Both the position numbers and the translations under genes were made by a program. Source: Microbacterium sp. (GTDB lineage: Bacteria > Actinomycetota > Actinomycetes > Actinomycetales > Microbacteriaceae). From it: a stretch of 64,000 nt of DNA. Of this stretch, positions 53,569 to 62,543 are shown one piece after another (position 1 is the first letter of the stretch; every line of letters begins with the position of its first letter). The notes beneath the pieces were generated by a model. The model was not told where the DNA came from, did not search any database, and was given only the letters and a program-made list of their open reading frames with translations. The stretch covers positions 1 through 64,000 of the forward strand of contig JAFKIL010000005.1 in NCBI GenBank assembly GCA_017306415.1, given 5' to 3'.

Positions 53569-53654
53569 GCCGGATGCCTCGGCCCGCCGCATCCCGCGGC
53601 GCCCTTCGGGCGTCGCCCGCCAGGCCCGGCCGGCGGCGGGCCGAGGCATCCGGC
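53569..53654. repeat. 86-bp palindromic repeat, copy 2
   Basis: Perfect 22-bp arms (53569-53590 and 53633-53654) with the same 42-base interior as copy 1 at 50193, differing at only a few positions. Sits between the start of the POT gene and the stop of the DHA2-type gene. Confidence 0.88.
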
Positions 53655-53715
53655 TCCGCCTCCGTCGCTCTGCAGGATGGGCCGGCGCCGGCGCCGGCGC
53701 CGGGCTGCGGGCGGC

Positions 53716-55158
53716 TCAGTCCGGGAGGGACGGATGCCGCTCCTGCGGCGCGCGACGGCTTGGGATGAACAGGGCGACCACGAACGCTACGACCGCGGCG
53801 AGCCCACCGAGGATGAACGACAGCTGGAACGCCCACGGCGTCGGCACCTGCACGCCGCCCTGCTCGACCACGTAGGTCGCGAGCACGGCCGCGACGACCG
53901 CGGCCGCGATGCTCGTGCCCAGGGAGCGGAACAGGGCGTTGAGGCCGTTGGATGCGCCGGTCTCGTTGGGCGGGACCGAACGCATGATCAGCATCGGCAT
54001 CGACGCGTATCCGAAACCGATGCCGACGCCGATGAGGATGTTCGCCACGACCAGGTGCCAGACCTCGCTGTGCCAGACGATCGTGAAGGCGTACGAGACG
54101 ATCAGCGCGAGGGAGCCCGCCAGGAGCAGCACGCGCGGCCCGATCCGGTGCGCGATCCGGCCGGACACCGGCGAGAGCAGCATCATCACGAGCCCGGACG
54201 GCATCACGACGAGGCTCGCACCCAGGAGCGACAGCCCGAACCCGGTGCCGGTGGCCACCGGCAGCTCGAGCATCTGGGGATAGAGCACGTTCGATCCGAA
54301 GAGCGAGAACCCCATCGCCACCGAAGCCAGGTTCGTGAGCAGCACGGGGCGGCGGGCCGCGACCCGCAGGTCCAGCAGCGGGTCCTTCGTGCGCAGCTCG
54401 TACCAGCCCCAGAGCAGCAGCACCGCGATGCCGCCGAGCCCGCACCCCAGGACGGCGGGTGACGCCCAGCCCCACTGGTCTCCGCGGGACACGGCCAGCA
54501 GAAGCCCGAGGAGCCCCAGGCTGAGGCCCACGGCGCCGACGAGATCGAAGCGTCCGGCCGTGCGCAGCACGCTCACCGGCACGATCCACAGCACGAGTGC
54601 GAAGACGACGGCCCCGAGTCCGGCCGCGAGCCAGAAGAGGACGTGCCAGTCGCTGTACTGCGCGACGATCGCGCTGATCGGCAACCCGATCGCGCCTCCG
54701 ACGCCGAGGGTGGCGCTGATGAGGGCGATGGCGGCATCGACGCGGTCCTCGTGCAGCACATCCCGGAGGATGGCGATGCCCAGCGGCACCACGCCGACGA
54801 TGGCGCCCTGCAGCGCGCGACCGACGATGACACCGATGATGCCGGGAGACAGGGCCGCGATGACCGAGCCCAGGACCATGATCGCCACGAGCGCCAGGAC
54901 GATCCGGCGCTTGCCGTACATGTCGCCGAGTCGCCCGGCGATCGGCGTGCTCACCGCCGCGGCGAGCAGTGTGGCCGTCACGACCCAGGCGGTGTCGTCG
55001 CGGTCGGCGTGCAGCAGCTCCGGGAGCTTCGCCTGGATCGGCACGACGAGCGTGAACATGAACGACGACGAGAGACCCGCGAACGCGAGGACCGCGACGA
55101 TGGCGCCCTGTCGAGGCATCCGGGTGAGGCGTCTTCGTCCGTCCTCGCCCTGTCCCAT
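53716..55158 (-). CDS. MFS transporter, DHA2 (14-helix) type
   Basis: 480 residues, about fourteen helices. Motif regions DDTAWVVTATLLAAAVSTPIAGRLGDMYGKRRIV (motif A) and GRALQGAIVGVVPLGIAILRD (motif B/C) identify a drug-export type MFS. TAGCCT (55170-55165) is six bases before the ATG, so probably leaderless. No adjacent regulator. Substrate unknown. Confidence 0.88.
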   Translation of the reverse strand: MGQGEDGRRRLTRMPRQGAIVAVLAFAGLSSSFMFTLVVPIQAKLPELLHADRDDTAWVVTATLLAAAVSTPIAGRLGDMYGKRRIVLALVAIMVLGSVIAALSPGIIGVIVGRALQGAIVGVVPLGIAILRDVLHEDRVDAAIALISATLGVGGAIGLPISAIVAQYSDWHVLFWLAAGLGAVVFALVLWIVPVSVLRTAGRFDLVGAVGLSLGLLGLLLAVSRGDQWGWASPAVLGCGLGGIAVLLLWGWYELRTKDPLLDLRVAARRPVLLTNLASVAMGFSLFGSNVLYPQMLELPVATGTGFGLSLLGASLVVMPSGLVMMLLSPVSGRIAHRIGPRVLLLAGSLALIVSYAFTIVWHSEVWHLVVANILIGVGIGFGYASMPMLIMRSVPPNETGASNGLNALFRSLGTSIAAAVVAAVLATYVVEQGGVQVPTPWAFQLSFILGGLAAVVAFVVALFIPSRRAPQERHPSLPD

Positions 55159-55208
55159 GGGCTCAGGCTATCGGTCGGCGCATAGGGTCAGACGCTTACG
55201 TTGACCTC

Positions 55209-55709
55209 GTGCTGCCCTCCCGTCGTGCTCTCGCCTGGCTCACCGGATGGATGCTGACCGGCTTCGCCGTCGCCGTCGCCGTGCTCCCGTTCGTGTGGGA
55301 CTCGTGGCCGGCGTGGGTGCTCCCGGCCGTGCTGACGGTGTTCGCGACGTCGGTCGCGGGGCCCCTCCTGATCGGCGGGTGGATGCTCGGCCGGGCGGTC
55401 GCTCCCGCGGGCGGCGTCGTCGGGTTCGTGTTCGCCCTGGGGATGATCGCGGGGCCGGCGGGCCAGGCCGTCGACGTCCCGTGGGTGATGTGGGCGGGCT
55501 ACGCGGGCCTCGTCGTGGCGCTCGTCGGACTCGTGCTGCTCGGGCTGCGGAAGCGGATCGCGCGCGCGTCGCGGCGACGGACCGCGGTGCGCCGCGCGCG
55601 GCGCGAGGCGCGCCTCGCCCGTACCGTTCGCAGGAACGGCGGCGCGGTCCGGGGTGAGGATCCCCGCGGAACCGCCGCGCGTCGGGGCTCGACCGACCAG
55701 AGCTCCTGA
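55209..55709 (+). CDS. Small membrane protein, unknown function
   Basis: 166 residues from a GTG at 55209. Four hydrophobic helices (about 8-28, 36-58, 66-84, 92-112) are followed by an Arg-rich tail. The last 30 or so residues and the stop are encoded by the 98-bp repeat copy 2, so the natural C-terminus may have been altered by that element. I do not recognise the family. Confidence 0.65.
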   Translation: MLPSRRALAWLTGWMLTGFAVAVAVLPFVWDSWPAWVLPAVLTVFATSVAGPLLIGGWMLGRAVAPAGGVVGFVFALGMIAGPAGQAVDVPWVMWAGYAGLVVALVGLVLLGLRKRIARASRRRTAVRRARREARLARTVRRNGGAVRGEDPRGTAARRGSTDQSS

Positions 55710-55718
55710 GAACGGTAC
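55621..55718. repeat. 98-bp inverted-repeat element, copy 2
   Basis: GTACCGTTCGCAGGA (55621-55635) and TCCTGAGAACGGTAC (55704-55718), one mismatch, around a 68-base interior. Outward pairing extends to CCC/GGG. The interior has its own strong stem (GGCGCGGTCCGGGG with CCCCGCGGAACCGCC). Overlaps the 3' end of the membrane-protein gene and supplies its stop codon. Confidence 0.88.
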
Positions 55719-55755
55719 GGGTCGCGCGGCTGACGTGCGGTGCCAGACTGGCTGC

Positions 55756-56469
55756 ATGGCCGACCTGACTTCCGCGCCGCACATCGAGATCCGGCCGCTC
55801 GCGACCGTCGAGGAGGTGTTCGCGGCATCCGAGGTGCTCTCCGTCGTATGGGGCGGAGACCGCAGCGGGATGCCGCCGAATCTCCTGCGCGCGCTGGCGC
55901 ACTCCGGCAACTACGCCGTCGGCCTGTGGGCGGACGGGCGCATGGTCGGGGCGTCCGTCGCGTTCTTCGCTCAGCCGTCCGCGCGTTCGATGCATTCGCA
56001 CATCACCGGGCTGCTGCCGGAGTTCCGCGCGCACGGCTTCGGGCGGGCGCTCAAGCAGCACCAGCGGGAGTGGGCCTTCGCGCGCGACGTCGGGCACATC
56101 ACGTGGACGTTCGACCCGCTCGTCGCCCGCAACGCCCACTTCAATCTGCGCGTGCTGGGCACCCGCGTCACGGAGTACCTCGTCGACCAGTACGGCCCGA
56201 TGGACGACGGTGTGAACCGCGGTGACGAGTCCGACCGGCTGATGGTGTCCTGGGCCCTCGCGGCGCCTCCCGCACCCACGCCCGCGGACTCCGCCGTGAT
56301 CGCCGCCGTCGAGATCCCGGCAGACATCGAGGCGCTGCGGCTCGAGTCGCCGGCGGATGCCGCGGCCTGGCGCCATCGCGTGCGCGACGGGTTCCTCCGC
56401 CTGCGGGGCGAAGGCCTCGTCGTGGGCGGCTTCGACGACGCGCGCGGCTACCTGTTCGTTCGTCCCTGA
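55756..56469 (+). CDS. GNAT-like acetyltransferase domain protein
   Basis: 237 residues. HITGLLPEFRAHGFGRALKQHQREWA (near 75-100) has the acetyl-CoA-binding R/QxxGxG/A character of GNAT enzymes (FRAHGFGRAL). ITWTFDPLVARNAHFNLRVLG follows, as in a group of uncharacterised actinobacterial proteins. CAGACT (55744-55749) is six bases before the ATG. Substrate unknown. Confidence 0.75.
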   Translation: MADLTSAPHIEIRPLATVEEVFAASEVLSVVWGGDRSGMPPNLLRALAHSGNYAVGLWADGRMVGASVAFFAQPSARSMHSHITGLLPEFRAHGFGRALKQHQREWAFARDVGHITWTFDPLVARNAHFNLRVLGTRVTEYLVDQYGPMDDGVNRGDESDRLMVSWALAAPPAPTPADSAVIAAVEIPADIEALRLESPADAAAWRHRVRDGFLRLRGEGLVVGGFDDARGYLFVRP

Positions 56470-56547
56470 CCGGGTTGGCGGTCGAACGGCGAGGCGTGGC
56501 AGACGCGCGCCACTCGGCGCCGGGGTCGCCGTCCTAGGCTGTGCGGC

Positions 56548-57228
56548 ATGCCCGAACGCCGCATCGTCGATCTCTCGCACCCGATCCGGGCGGGGCTCGT
56601 CACCTACCCCGGCCTTCCCGCGCCGACGATCACGCCGCACCTCACCCGCGAGGACTCCCGGGCGCGCTACGCACCCGGGACCGAGTTCGCGATGGACATC
56701 ATCACGATGATCGGCAACACGGGCACCTATCTCGACTCGCCGTTCCACCGCTACGACGGCGGTGCGGATCTCGCCGGGCTCGACCTCGCGACACTCGTGG
56801 GGCTGCCCGCCGAGGTGTTCCACCTCCAGGATGCGTGGGGTCCGGATCGCCGTGGCATCCGTGCGGAGCAGCTCGCCGACCGGGATGTGCGCGGCGCGGC
56901 CGTGCTGCTGCACACCGGCTGGGACCGTCTCTTCGGCGCGCCGGAGTACGGCACGGGTGCGCCGTACCTGACCGAGGACGGCGCCCGCCGGCTGATCGAC
57001 GCCGGCGCGGCCCTGGTCGGCATCGACTCGCTGAACATCGACGACACCGAGTCGGGTGGCGAGCGTCCGGCGCACACGCTGCTCCTCGCGGCCGGCGTCC
57101 ACGTCGTCGAGCACCTCACCAACCTCGGCGCACTTCCGCCGCGCGGTGCCCGGTTCACGGCCGCTCCGCCCGCGGTGGAGGGCTTCGGCACCTTCCCGGT
57201 CCGGGCGTTCGCCGAGCTGCCGGCCTGA
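56548..57228 (+). CDS. Cyclase family protein (kynurenine formamidase-like)
   Basis: 226 residues. Family motif region reads GNTGTYLDSPFHRY (near 56-69) where active members usually have HxGTHxDxPxH. The first metal-ligand His is Asn and the second is Tyr, while Asp and the last His remain. A hydrolase with an altered metal site, or a non-formamidase subgroup. TAGGCT (56535-56540) is seven bases before the ATG: leaderless. Confidence 0.82.
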   Translation: MPERRIVDLSHPIRAGLVTYPGLPAPTITPHLTREDSRARYAPGTEFAMDIITMIGNTGTYLDSPFHRYDGGADLAGLDLATLVGLPAEVFHLQDAWGPDRRGIRAEQLADRDVRGAAVLLHTGWDRLFGAPEYGTGAPYLTEDGARRLIDAGAALVGIDSLNIDDTESGGERPAHTLLLAAGVHVVEHLTNLGALPPRGARFTAAPPAVEGFGTFPVRAFAELPA

Positions 57229-57259
57229 GGCGGCGGCCGCTCACCAGCGCGCTCGCGGT

Positions 57260-57357
57260 GTACCGTTCTCAGGACCGACGGGGTACTGCAGCCGAGCCGG
57301 CCGCGCAGATACGGGCGAACCGCGTCCGCTGCGGCACGCCACTCCTGAGTACGGTAC
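57260..57357. repeat. 98-bp inverted-repeat element, copy 3
   Basis: GTACCGTTCTCAGGA (57260-57274) and TCCTGAGTACGGTAC (57343-57357), one mismatch, around a 68-base interior unlike that of copies 1 and 2. It ends 14 bases before the -10 of the next gene. Confidence 0.88.
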
Positions 57358-57383
57358 GCGCGGGGCGGCGGTACTCTGACGGG

Positions 57384-57800
57384 ATGCCCCCCGCCGACTG
57401 GACGCCGCACCGCCGCGACGACGGTGAGCTCGTCGGGTGGATCCGTCCCGCCGACGACATCGGCGAGACCTGGATCGCCGTCGACGTGCTGGGGCGCGAC
57501 GCGTCGGCCGCCGTCGACTGGCTCGACGCGGAGGCTGCGCTCGAGGCCCGCGGGCTCGCGTGGCTCGGCGAGGTCTGGATCTTCGAACGGCCGGATGCCG
57601 CAGCCCTCCGCGTCCGCCTGGTCGAGGTGACCCCGGAGCGCGTCGTCGTCCAGACCGACGACTTCGGGGCGATCGACGCCCCGGTCGAGCGGTTCACGCT
57701 GCCCTGGCCCGCGCCGGCGACCCTGCGGCCGCGACGGCCCGGCGATCCGGACGGCCGGGAGATGTGGGCGCGACGGGTCGAGTCATCCGGCGACCGCTGA
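57384..57800 (+). CDS. Hypothetical protein, unknown function
   Basis: 138 residues, acidic, soluble, with many Trp (WIRPADDIGETWIAVDVLG, GLAWLGEVWIFERP). Looks like a compact beta protein. TACTCT (57372-57377) stands six bases before the ATG, matching the leaderless pattern, which supports both gene and start. No family recognised. Confidence 0.7.
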   Translation: MPPADWTPHRRDDGELVGWIRPADDIGETWIAVDVLGRDASAAVDWLDAEAALEARGLAWLGEVWIFERPDAAALRVRLVEVTPERVVVQTDDFGAIDAPVERFTLPWPAPATLRPRRPGDPDGREMWARRVESSGDR

Positions 57801-58162
57801 CCCGGCATGTCGATCATGTCCCGCGAACTTTCTCGGCGACTCGCGTCATAGAACGCGCCGACCCCCGTCTCTTCCGTCGGACGACCTCGCGTGCTGGGGC
57901 CGCCGGTCGTCCGCTGGGGTGACGCCCTGTGGGAGGGCGTCGAGAAGACGAGGAGCGGAGCGCGTATGTCGCAGTGCTGGGTGCCCGCGCGCGTGCGAAC
58001 TCCTCGTGCAGCTGACGATCAGGGGCGGTGGCGCACACGGTCGGGGGGACCGGCCGCCGCCCCGGTCGTCCTGCCGCGAAAGCGGCGCGGGATGTATCTG
58101 CCGCCGGCTCGACCGCTCCTCTCTGTCGAAGGCATCCGCCGGATCGAGACAGGGGAGGGATC
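57801..58162. other. 362-base space with hairpins and no convincing gene
   Basis: Contains GACGCCCT-GTGGG-AGGGCGTC (57921-57941), an eight-pair hairpin that could terminate the upstream gene, and CGGACGACC (57878-57886) with its complement at 57905-57913. Open frames here have no start signals or protein-like composition. A small gene begins at its right edge. Confidence 0.5.
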
Positions 58163-58312
58163 ATGAGCGGCTACGCCGACGCCGTGTCGAAGCTGTTCAC
58201 CGCCCGTGGGCGCCGCTCGCGGCACCTCTCGCGCCCCCGGGGCCGGCGAGCGACCTTCCAGCCGGTCCGCGACGACAGCCTGCGCGCCGCGCGCTGGGCT
58301 CCGCTCGGCTGA
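58163..58312 (+). CDS. Possible small basic protein (49 residues)
   Basis: ATG preceded by AGGGGAGGGATC, an excellent Shine-Dalgarno. The product is Arg-rich (SKLFTARGRRSRHLSRPRG, then FQPVRDDSLRAARWAPLG), with no hydrophobic segment. The good ribosome site and independent position support translation, but no family is recognised. Confidence 0.5.
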   Translation: MSGYADAVSKLFTARGRRSRHLSRPRGRRATFQPVRDDSLRAARWAPLG

Positions 58313-58389
58313 CGCGCCCGCCCGCCTGACGCGCCCCGCTCGGCTGGCGAGCCCCGCCGCTCCGCGGTGGTCGCGGCTAGCCTGAGGGC

Positions 58390-59523
58390 ATGCCCATCGC
58401 GCGCCCCGCGGCATCCGTCACGCTCGACGGGTTCGAGCTGCGGGTGCTCCACATCCCGCTCGTGTCGCCGTTCACGACCTCGTTCGGCACCGAGACCGTC
58501 CGCGAGGTCATCGTGGTGCGTGCCCTCACCCCGGACAGCGACGGCTGGGGGGAGATCGTCACGCAGGCGGCGCCGCTCTACTCGAGCGAGTACACGCAGT
58601 CGGCATGGGACGTGGCGCTGCGGTTCCTCGCGCCGGCCCTCCTCGACGCGCGGACGCTCGAGCCCGAGCAGGTCGCGGGTGTGCTGGAGCCGTTCGTGGG
58701 GCACCGGATGGCCAAGGCCGGCCTCGAGCTGGCCGTGCTGGATGCGGCGCTGCGCGCCGAGGGCCGCGCTTTCGGCGAGTATCTCGGCGCCGTCCGCGAC
58801 ACGGTCCCTTCCGGGGTCTCGGTCGGACTCCAGGCCGACCCCGCGGCCCTGGTGGAGCGCGTGGGCGGATACCTCGACGAGGGCTACGTCCGGATCAAGA
58901 TCAAGATCAAGCCGGGGCGCGACGTCGCCGACACCGCGGCGGTGCGGGACGCGTTCGGGGCCATCCCGCTGCAGGTCGACGCGAACTCCGCGTATACGCT
59001 CGCCGACGCCGATCTCCTCGCCGAGCTCGACCGCTTCGACCTGCTGCTGATCGAGCAGCCGCTGCAGGAGGACGACCTCGTCGACCATGCCGCACTCGCG
59101 CGCCGGTTGCGCACCCCCGTGTGCCTCGACGAGTCCATCGTCTCCGCCAAGGCTGCGACCGACGCGATCGCCCTGCGGGCGGCCGCCGTCGTCAACGTCA
59201 AGGCCGGGCGCGTGGGCGGCTACCTCGAGGCGGTCCGCGTGCACGACGTCTGCCGCGATGCCGGCATCCCGGTGTGGTGCGGCGGCATGCTCGAGACCGG
59301 GATCGGCCGCGCCGCGAACGCCGCGCTCGCCGCCCTCCCCGGGTTCACGCTGCCGGGCGACGTCTCCGCCTCGTCCCGCTTCTACGCGCGAGACATCGTC
59401 ACCGAGCCGGCCGTCCTGGAGGACGGCCACGTCCGCGTGCCGACGGGCCCGGGCCTGGGGATCGAGATCGACCAGGTCGCGCTCGACGACGTCACCGTCG
59501 AGCGCACCGTCCTCCGTCGCTGA
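58390..59523 (+). CDS. Enolase-superfamily enzyme, o-succinylbenzoate synthase / N-acylamino acid racemase type
   Basis: 377 residues. Catalytic residues line up with the Amycolatopsis racemase: Lys170 and Lys172 (RIKIKIKP), metal ligands Asp197, Glu222 and Asp247, and Lys271 (NVKAGRVGG). Either OSBS (menaquinone) or N-acylamino acid racemase; other men genes are not nearby. TAGCCT (58378-58383) lies six bases before the ATG, so leaderless. Confidence 0.88.
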   Translation: MPIARPAASVTLDGFELRVLHIPLVSPFTTSFGTETVREVIVVRALTPDSDGWGEIVTQAAPLYSSEYTQSAWDVALRFLAPALLDARTLEPEQVAGVLEPFVGHRMAKAGLELAVLDAALRAEGRAFGEYLGAVRDTVPSGVSVGLQADPAALVERVGGYLDEGYVRIKIKIKPGRDVADTAAVRDAFGAIPLQVDANSAYTLADADLLAELDRFDLLLIEQPLQEDDLVDHAALARRLRTPVCLDESIVSAKAATDAIALRAAAVVNVKAGRVGGYLEAVRVHDVCRDAGIPVWCGGMLETGIGRAANAALAALPGFTLPGDVSASSRFYARDIVTEPAVLEDGHVRVPTGPGLGIEIDQVALDDVTVERTVLRR

Positions 59524-59607
59524 CCCCGCGCGCCCTGCCCCTGCGGCCCTCGCGACCCCGGCCCGCCCGCGCTGCCGCGGTCGTCGACCGATGCCTAGGC
59601 TGAGGGC

Positions 59608-60924
59608 ATGAGCACCGTCGCTCCCCGTGATCCCGCTGCGGCGCGGGGCATCTCCCGCCGCACGCAGTCCGACATCTACCGCGCCGGCATCGCCGGCACC
59701 CGCCCCCGCGTGCCTGTCGACCCCGACGCGCTCGAGACCGCCGCGCGTCGCGCCCTGAGTGCCGAGGCCTTCGCCTACGTCGCCGGCGGCGCCGGAGCCG
59801 AGCGCACCGTGGCGGCGAACCGCGCGGCCTTCGCGCGCTGGCAGGTGTGGCCGCGGCCGCTGCGCGACGTCGCCGAGCGCGACCTGTCCGTCGAGTTCCT
59901 GGGCGTCCGGCGGCCCACGCCGCTCCTGCTCGCGCCGCTCGGCGTGATGGAGCTGGCTCACCGCGACGCCGACGCCGCGGTGGCGCGGGCCGCGGCATCC
60001 TCGGGCGTGCCGTACACGCTCAGCACTCAGGCATCCGTCCCGATGGAGGAGGTGCGGGATGCCGCCCCCGACGGCGCCCGGATGTTCCAGCTCTACTGGT
60101 CGGCGTCGGACGAGCTGAACGCGTCGCTGCTGCGGCGGGCCGAGGCATCCGGCTGCGAGGCCATCGTGATCACGCTCGACACGCACCTGCTCGGCTGGCG
60201 CACGCGCGACCTCGACCTCGCCTACCTCCCGTTCACGCGCGGGCTCGGGATCGCGCAGTACACGAGCGACCCGGTCTTCCAGCAGCTCGTCCGGGAGCGG
60301 GCGGGCGCCGCGCGCGGACCGGCGGAGGCGGTGCGCCTGACGCCGAAGACCGTGGCCGCGGGGATCAGCATCGCGCGCAAGGGCGGGCCGCTGACGGGCG
60401 CGAGCCTGCGCGAGAACCTCCGCTCTCCGCTGCCGCGGGCGGCGGTCGAGACGTTCCTCGACGTGTTCTCGACGCCCGCCCTCACGTGGGAGATGCTCGC
60501 GAGGGCGCGGGAGTGGACGAGCCTCCCGATCATCCTGAAGGGCATCGTGCACCCGGACGACGCGTCGCGCGCGCTCGACGCCGGTGTCGACGGCGTCTGG
60601 ATCTCCAACCACGGCGGGCGCCAGCTCGACCAGTCCGTGCCGACGCTCGCGGTGCTGCCCGAGATCGCGGACCGCGTCGCCGGGCGGGTGCCCATCGTGT
60701 TCGACTCCGGCGTGCGGGGCGGCGCGGACGCGTTCATCGCCCTCGCGCTCGGGGCGACGATGGCGGCACTCGGCCGCCCGTACGCGTACGGGCTCGCCGT
60801 CGCGGGGGAGCAGGGGGTCGCCGAGGTGATCCGCAACGTGGTCGCCGAGCTCGACATCACCCTCGGCCTGTCCGGTCACACCGCGATCGCCGACGTCGAC
60901 CGGGCGGCGCTGCGCGAGGCGTGA
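59608..60924 (+). CDS. FMN-dependent alpha-hydroxyacid oxidase / lactate 2-monooxygenase-like
   Basis: 438 residues, longer than usual (about 390) because of an N-terminal 25 or so residues and an insertion around 215-270. [21 protein letters not shown] opens the domain; the catalytic His and Arg are in [10 protein letters not shown] near residue 337; [19 protein letters not shown] binds phosphate. Oxidises lactate or a related 2-hydroxyacid. TAGGCT (59596-59601) is six bases before the ATG: leaderless. Confidence 0.88.
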   Translation: MSTVAPRDPAAARGISRRTQSDIYRAGIAGTRPRVPVDPDALETAARRALSAEAFAYVAGGAGAERTVAANRAAFARWQVWPRPLRDVAERDLSVEFLGVRRPTPLLLAPLGVMELAHRDADAAVARAAASSGVPYTLSTQASVPMEEVRDAAPDGARMFQLYWSASDELNASLLRRAEASGCEAIVITLDTHLLGWRTRDLDLAYLPFTRGLGIAQYTSDPVFQQLVRERAGAARGPAEAVRLTPKTVAAGISIARKGGPLTGASLRENLRSPLPRAAVETFLDVFSTPALTWEMLARAREWTSLPIILKGIVHPDDASRALDAGVDGVWISNHGGRQLDQSVPTLAVLPEIADRVAGRVPIVFDSGVRGGADAFIALALGATMAALGRPYAYGLAVAGEQGVAEVIRNVVAELDITLGLSGHTAIADVDRAALREA

Positions 60925-60956
60925 CAGCGAGCCGCTCACGGCACCGCGTCGGGCGA

Positions 60957-61030
60957 AACTCCACGGATCCGATCGCGCCCACGCTCATTCGGGCGAAGAA
61001 CCGCGACCTGCCGGACGTATCCGTGGAGTT
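60957..61030. repeat. 74-bp inverted repeat between the oxidase gene and glyS
   Basis: AACTCCACGGAT (60957-60968) and ATCCGTGGAGTT (61019-61030), twelve perfect pairs around 50 bases. Same total length as the repeat at 49246-49319, and both arms contain ACTCC/GGAGT. Confidence 0.75.
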
Positions 61031-61092
61031 CTGCACACGTTCCGATCGAGCCGCGGGCCCGGGTCGGGCGGGATCGCCCGGGGAGCCGCCGA

Positions 61093-61123
61093 TAGACTGG
61101 AGGATGCCGCGCTCTGCGGCATC
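61093..61123 (+). promoter_or_regulatory. glyS promoter -10 and 5' leader hairpin
   Basis: TAGACT (61093-61098) is a plausible -10. Immediately at the predicted transcript start, GATGCCGC (61103-61110), GCTCT, GCGGCATC (61116-61123) form an eight-pair hairpin, 27 bases before the GTG. No T-box features are seen. Confidence 0.5.
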
Positions 61124-61150
61124 CCCTCCCTCCCGACCATTGGAGCCACC

Positions 61151-62539
61151 GTGGCCGAGCAGTCCCGCCTCGACAAAGTGATCGCCCTGGCCCGCCACCG
61201 CGGGTTCGTCTTCCAGGCGGGCGAGATCTACGGCGGATCCCGCTCGGCGTGGGACTACGGCCCCCTCGGCACGGAGCTGAAGGAGAACATCCGCCGCCAG
61301 TGGTGGCAGACGTTCGTGCGTGGCCGCGGCGACATGGTGGGCCTGGACTCGTCGGTGATCCTGCCGAAGCGCGTGTGGGAGGCATCCGGCCACGTCGCCA
61401 CATTCACCGACCCGCTCGTGGAGTGCCTGCACTGCCACAAGCGGTTCCGTGCCGACACCCTCATCGAGGATTTCGAGGCGCGCAAGGGACGCAAGGCCGA
61501 GAACGGTCTCGCCGACATCCCGTGCCCCAACTGCGGCACGAAGGGCCAGTACACCGAGCCGAAGGCGTTCTCGGGTCTGATGAAGACGTACCTCGGCGTC
61601 GTCGACGACGAGTCCGGCCTGCAGTACCTCCGGCCGGAGACCGCCCAGGGCATCTTCATCGACTTCGCCAACGTCGTCACGGTGTCGCGCAAGAAGCCGC
61701 CGTTCGGGGTGGGGCAGGTCGGCAAGGCGTTCCGCAACGAGATCACGCCCGGCAACTTCATCTTCCGCACGCGCGAGTTCGAGCAGATGGAGATCGAGTA
61801 CTTCGTACCGCCGGCCGAGGCGGGCGAGTGGTTCGAGCACTGGGTCGAGGAGAGCTGGGACTGGTTCGTCGACCTCGGCATCGACCCCGCGAACCTGCGG
61901 CGCTACGACGTCCCCGTCGAGGACCGCGCGCACTACTCCGACGGCACGATCGACGTCGAGTACCGCTTCGGCTTCCCCGGCAAGGAGTGGGGCGAGCTGA
62001 TGGGCATCGCCAACCGCACCGACTACGACCTCACCAGCCACTCCGAGGCGTCGGGCCAGAGCCTCAGCTACTTCGACCAGGCCTCGGGCGAGCGCTACAT
62101 CCCGTACGTCATCGAGCCGTCGTTCGGGCTCACCCGCGCCATGATGGCGTTCCTCGTGGACGCCTACCGCGAGGAGGAGGCCCCGAACGCGAAGGGCGGC
62201 ACGGACACCCGCACGGTGCTCCGGCTCGACCCGCGGATCGCGCCGGTCAAGATCGCCGTGCTGCCGCTCAGCCGCAACGAGCGGCTGTCGCCGCTGGCCC
62301 GCGACCTCGCCGACCGCCTCCGCGGTCACGGCTGGAACATCGACTTCGACGACGCCGGCGCCATCGGACGCCGCTACCGCCGTCAGGACGAGATCGGCAC
62401 CCCGTTCTGCGTGACCATCGACTTCGACTCGCTCGACGACGACGCCGTCACGGTGCGCGACCGCGACACGATGGGCCAGGAGCGGATCCCGCTCGCGGCC
62501 CTCGAGGCGTACCTCTCCGAGCGGCTCGCCGGCGCGTAG
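61151..62539 (+). CDS. glyS: Glycyl-tRNA synthetase (alpha2 type)
   Basis: 462 residues, class II. Motif 1 region [15 protein letters not shown], zinc ligands in CLHCHKRF and CPNCG, motif 2 [25 protein letters not shown], motif 3 [13 protein letters not shown], and the anticodon-binding domain from about residue 365. Charges tRNA-Gly; essential housekeeping gene. GTG start with TTGGAGCC upstream. Followed four bases later by a nucleoside hydrolase. Confidence 0.97.
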   Translation: MAEQSRLDKVIALARHRGFVFQAGEIYGGSRSAWDYGPLGTELKENIRRQWWQTFVRGRGDMVGLDSSVILPKRVWEASGHVATFTDPLVECLHCHKRFRADTLIEDFEARKGRKAENGLADIPCPNCGTKGQYTEPKAFSGLMKTYLGVVDDESGLQYLRPETAQGIFIDFANVVTVSRKKPPFGVGQVGKAFRNEITPGNFIFRTREFEQMEIEYFVPPAEAGEWFEHWVEESWDWFVDLGIDPANLRRYDVPVEDRAHYSDGTIDVEYRFGFPGKEWGELMGIANRTDYDLTSHSEASGQSLSYFDQASGERYIPYVIEPSFGLTRAMMAFLVDAYREEEAPNAKGGTDTRTVLRLDPRIAPVKIAVLPLSRNERLSPLARDLADRLRGHGWNIDFDDAGAIGRRYRRQDEIGTPFCVTIDFDSLDDDAVTVRDRDTMGQERIPLAALEAYLSERLAGA

Positions 62540-62543
62540 CGAC

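Noticed and set aside
53716-55158. DHA2 carrier as part of an antibiotic biosynthesis cluster
   Set aside because: No biosynthetic genes lie nearby; neighbours are peptide and small-molecule transporters and repeats.
61093-61150. T-box or glycine riboswitch before glyS
   Set aside because: The leader is under 50 bases with one simple hairpin; no specifier, T-box or aptamer core can be found.
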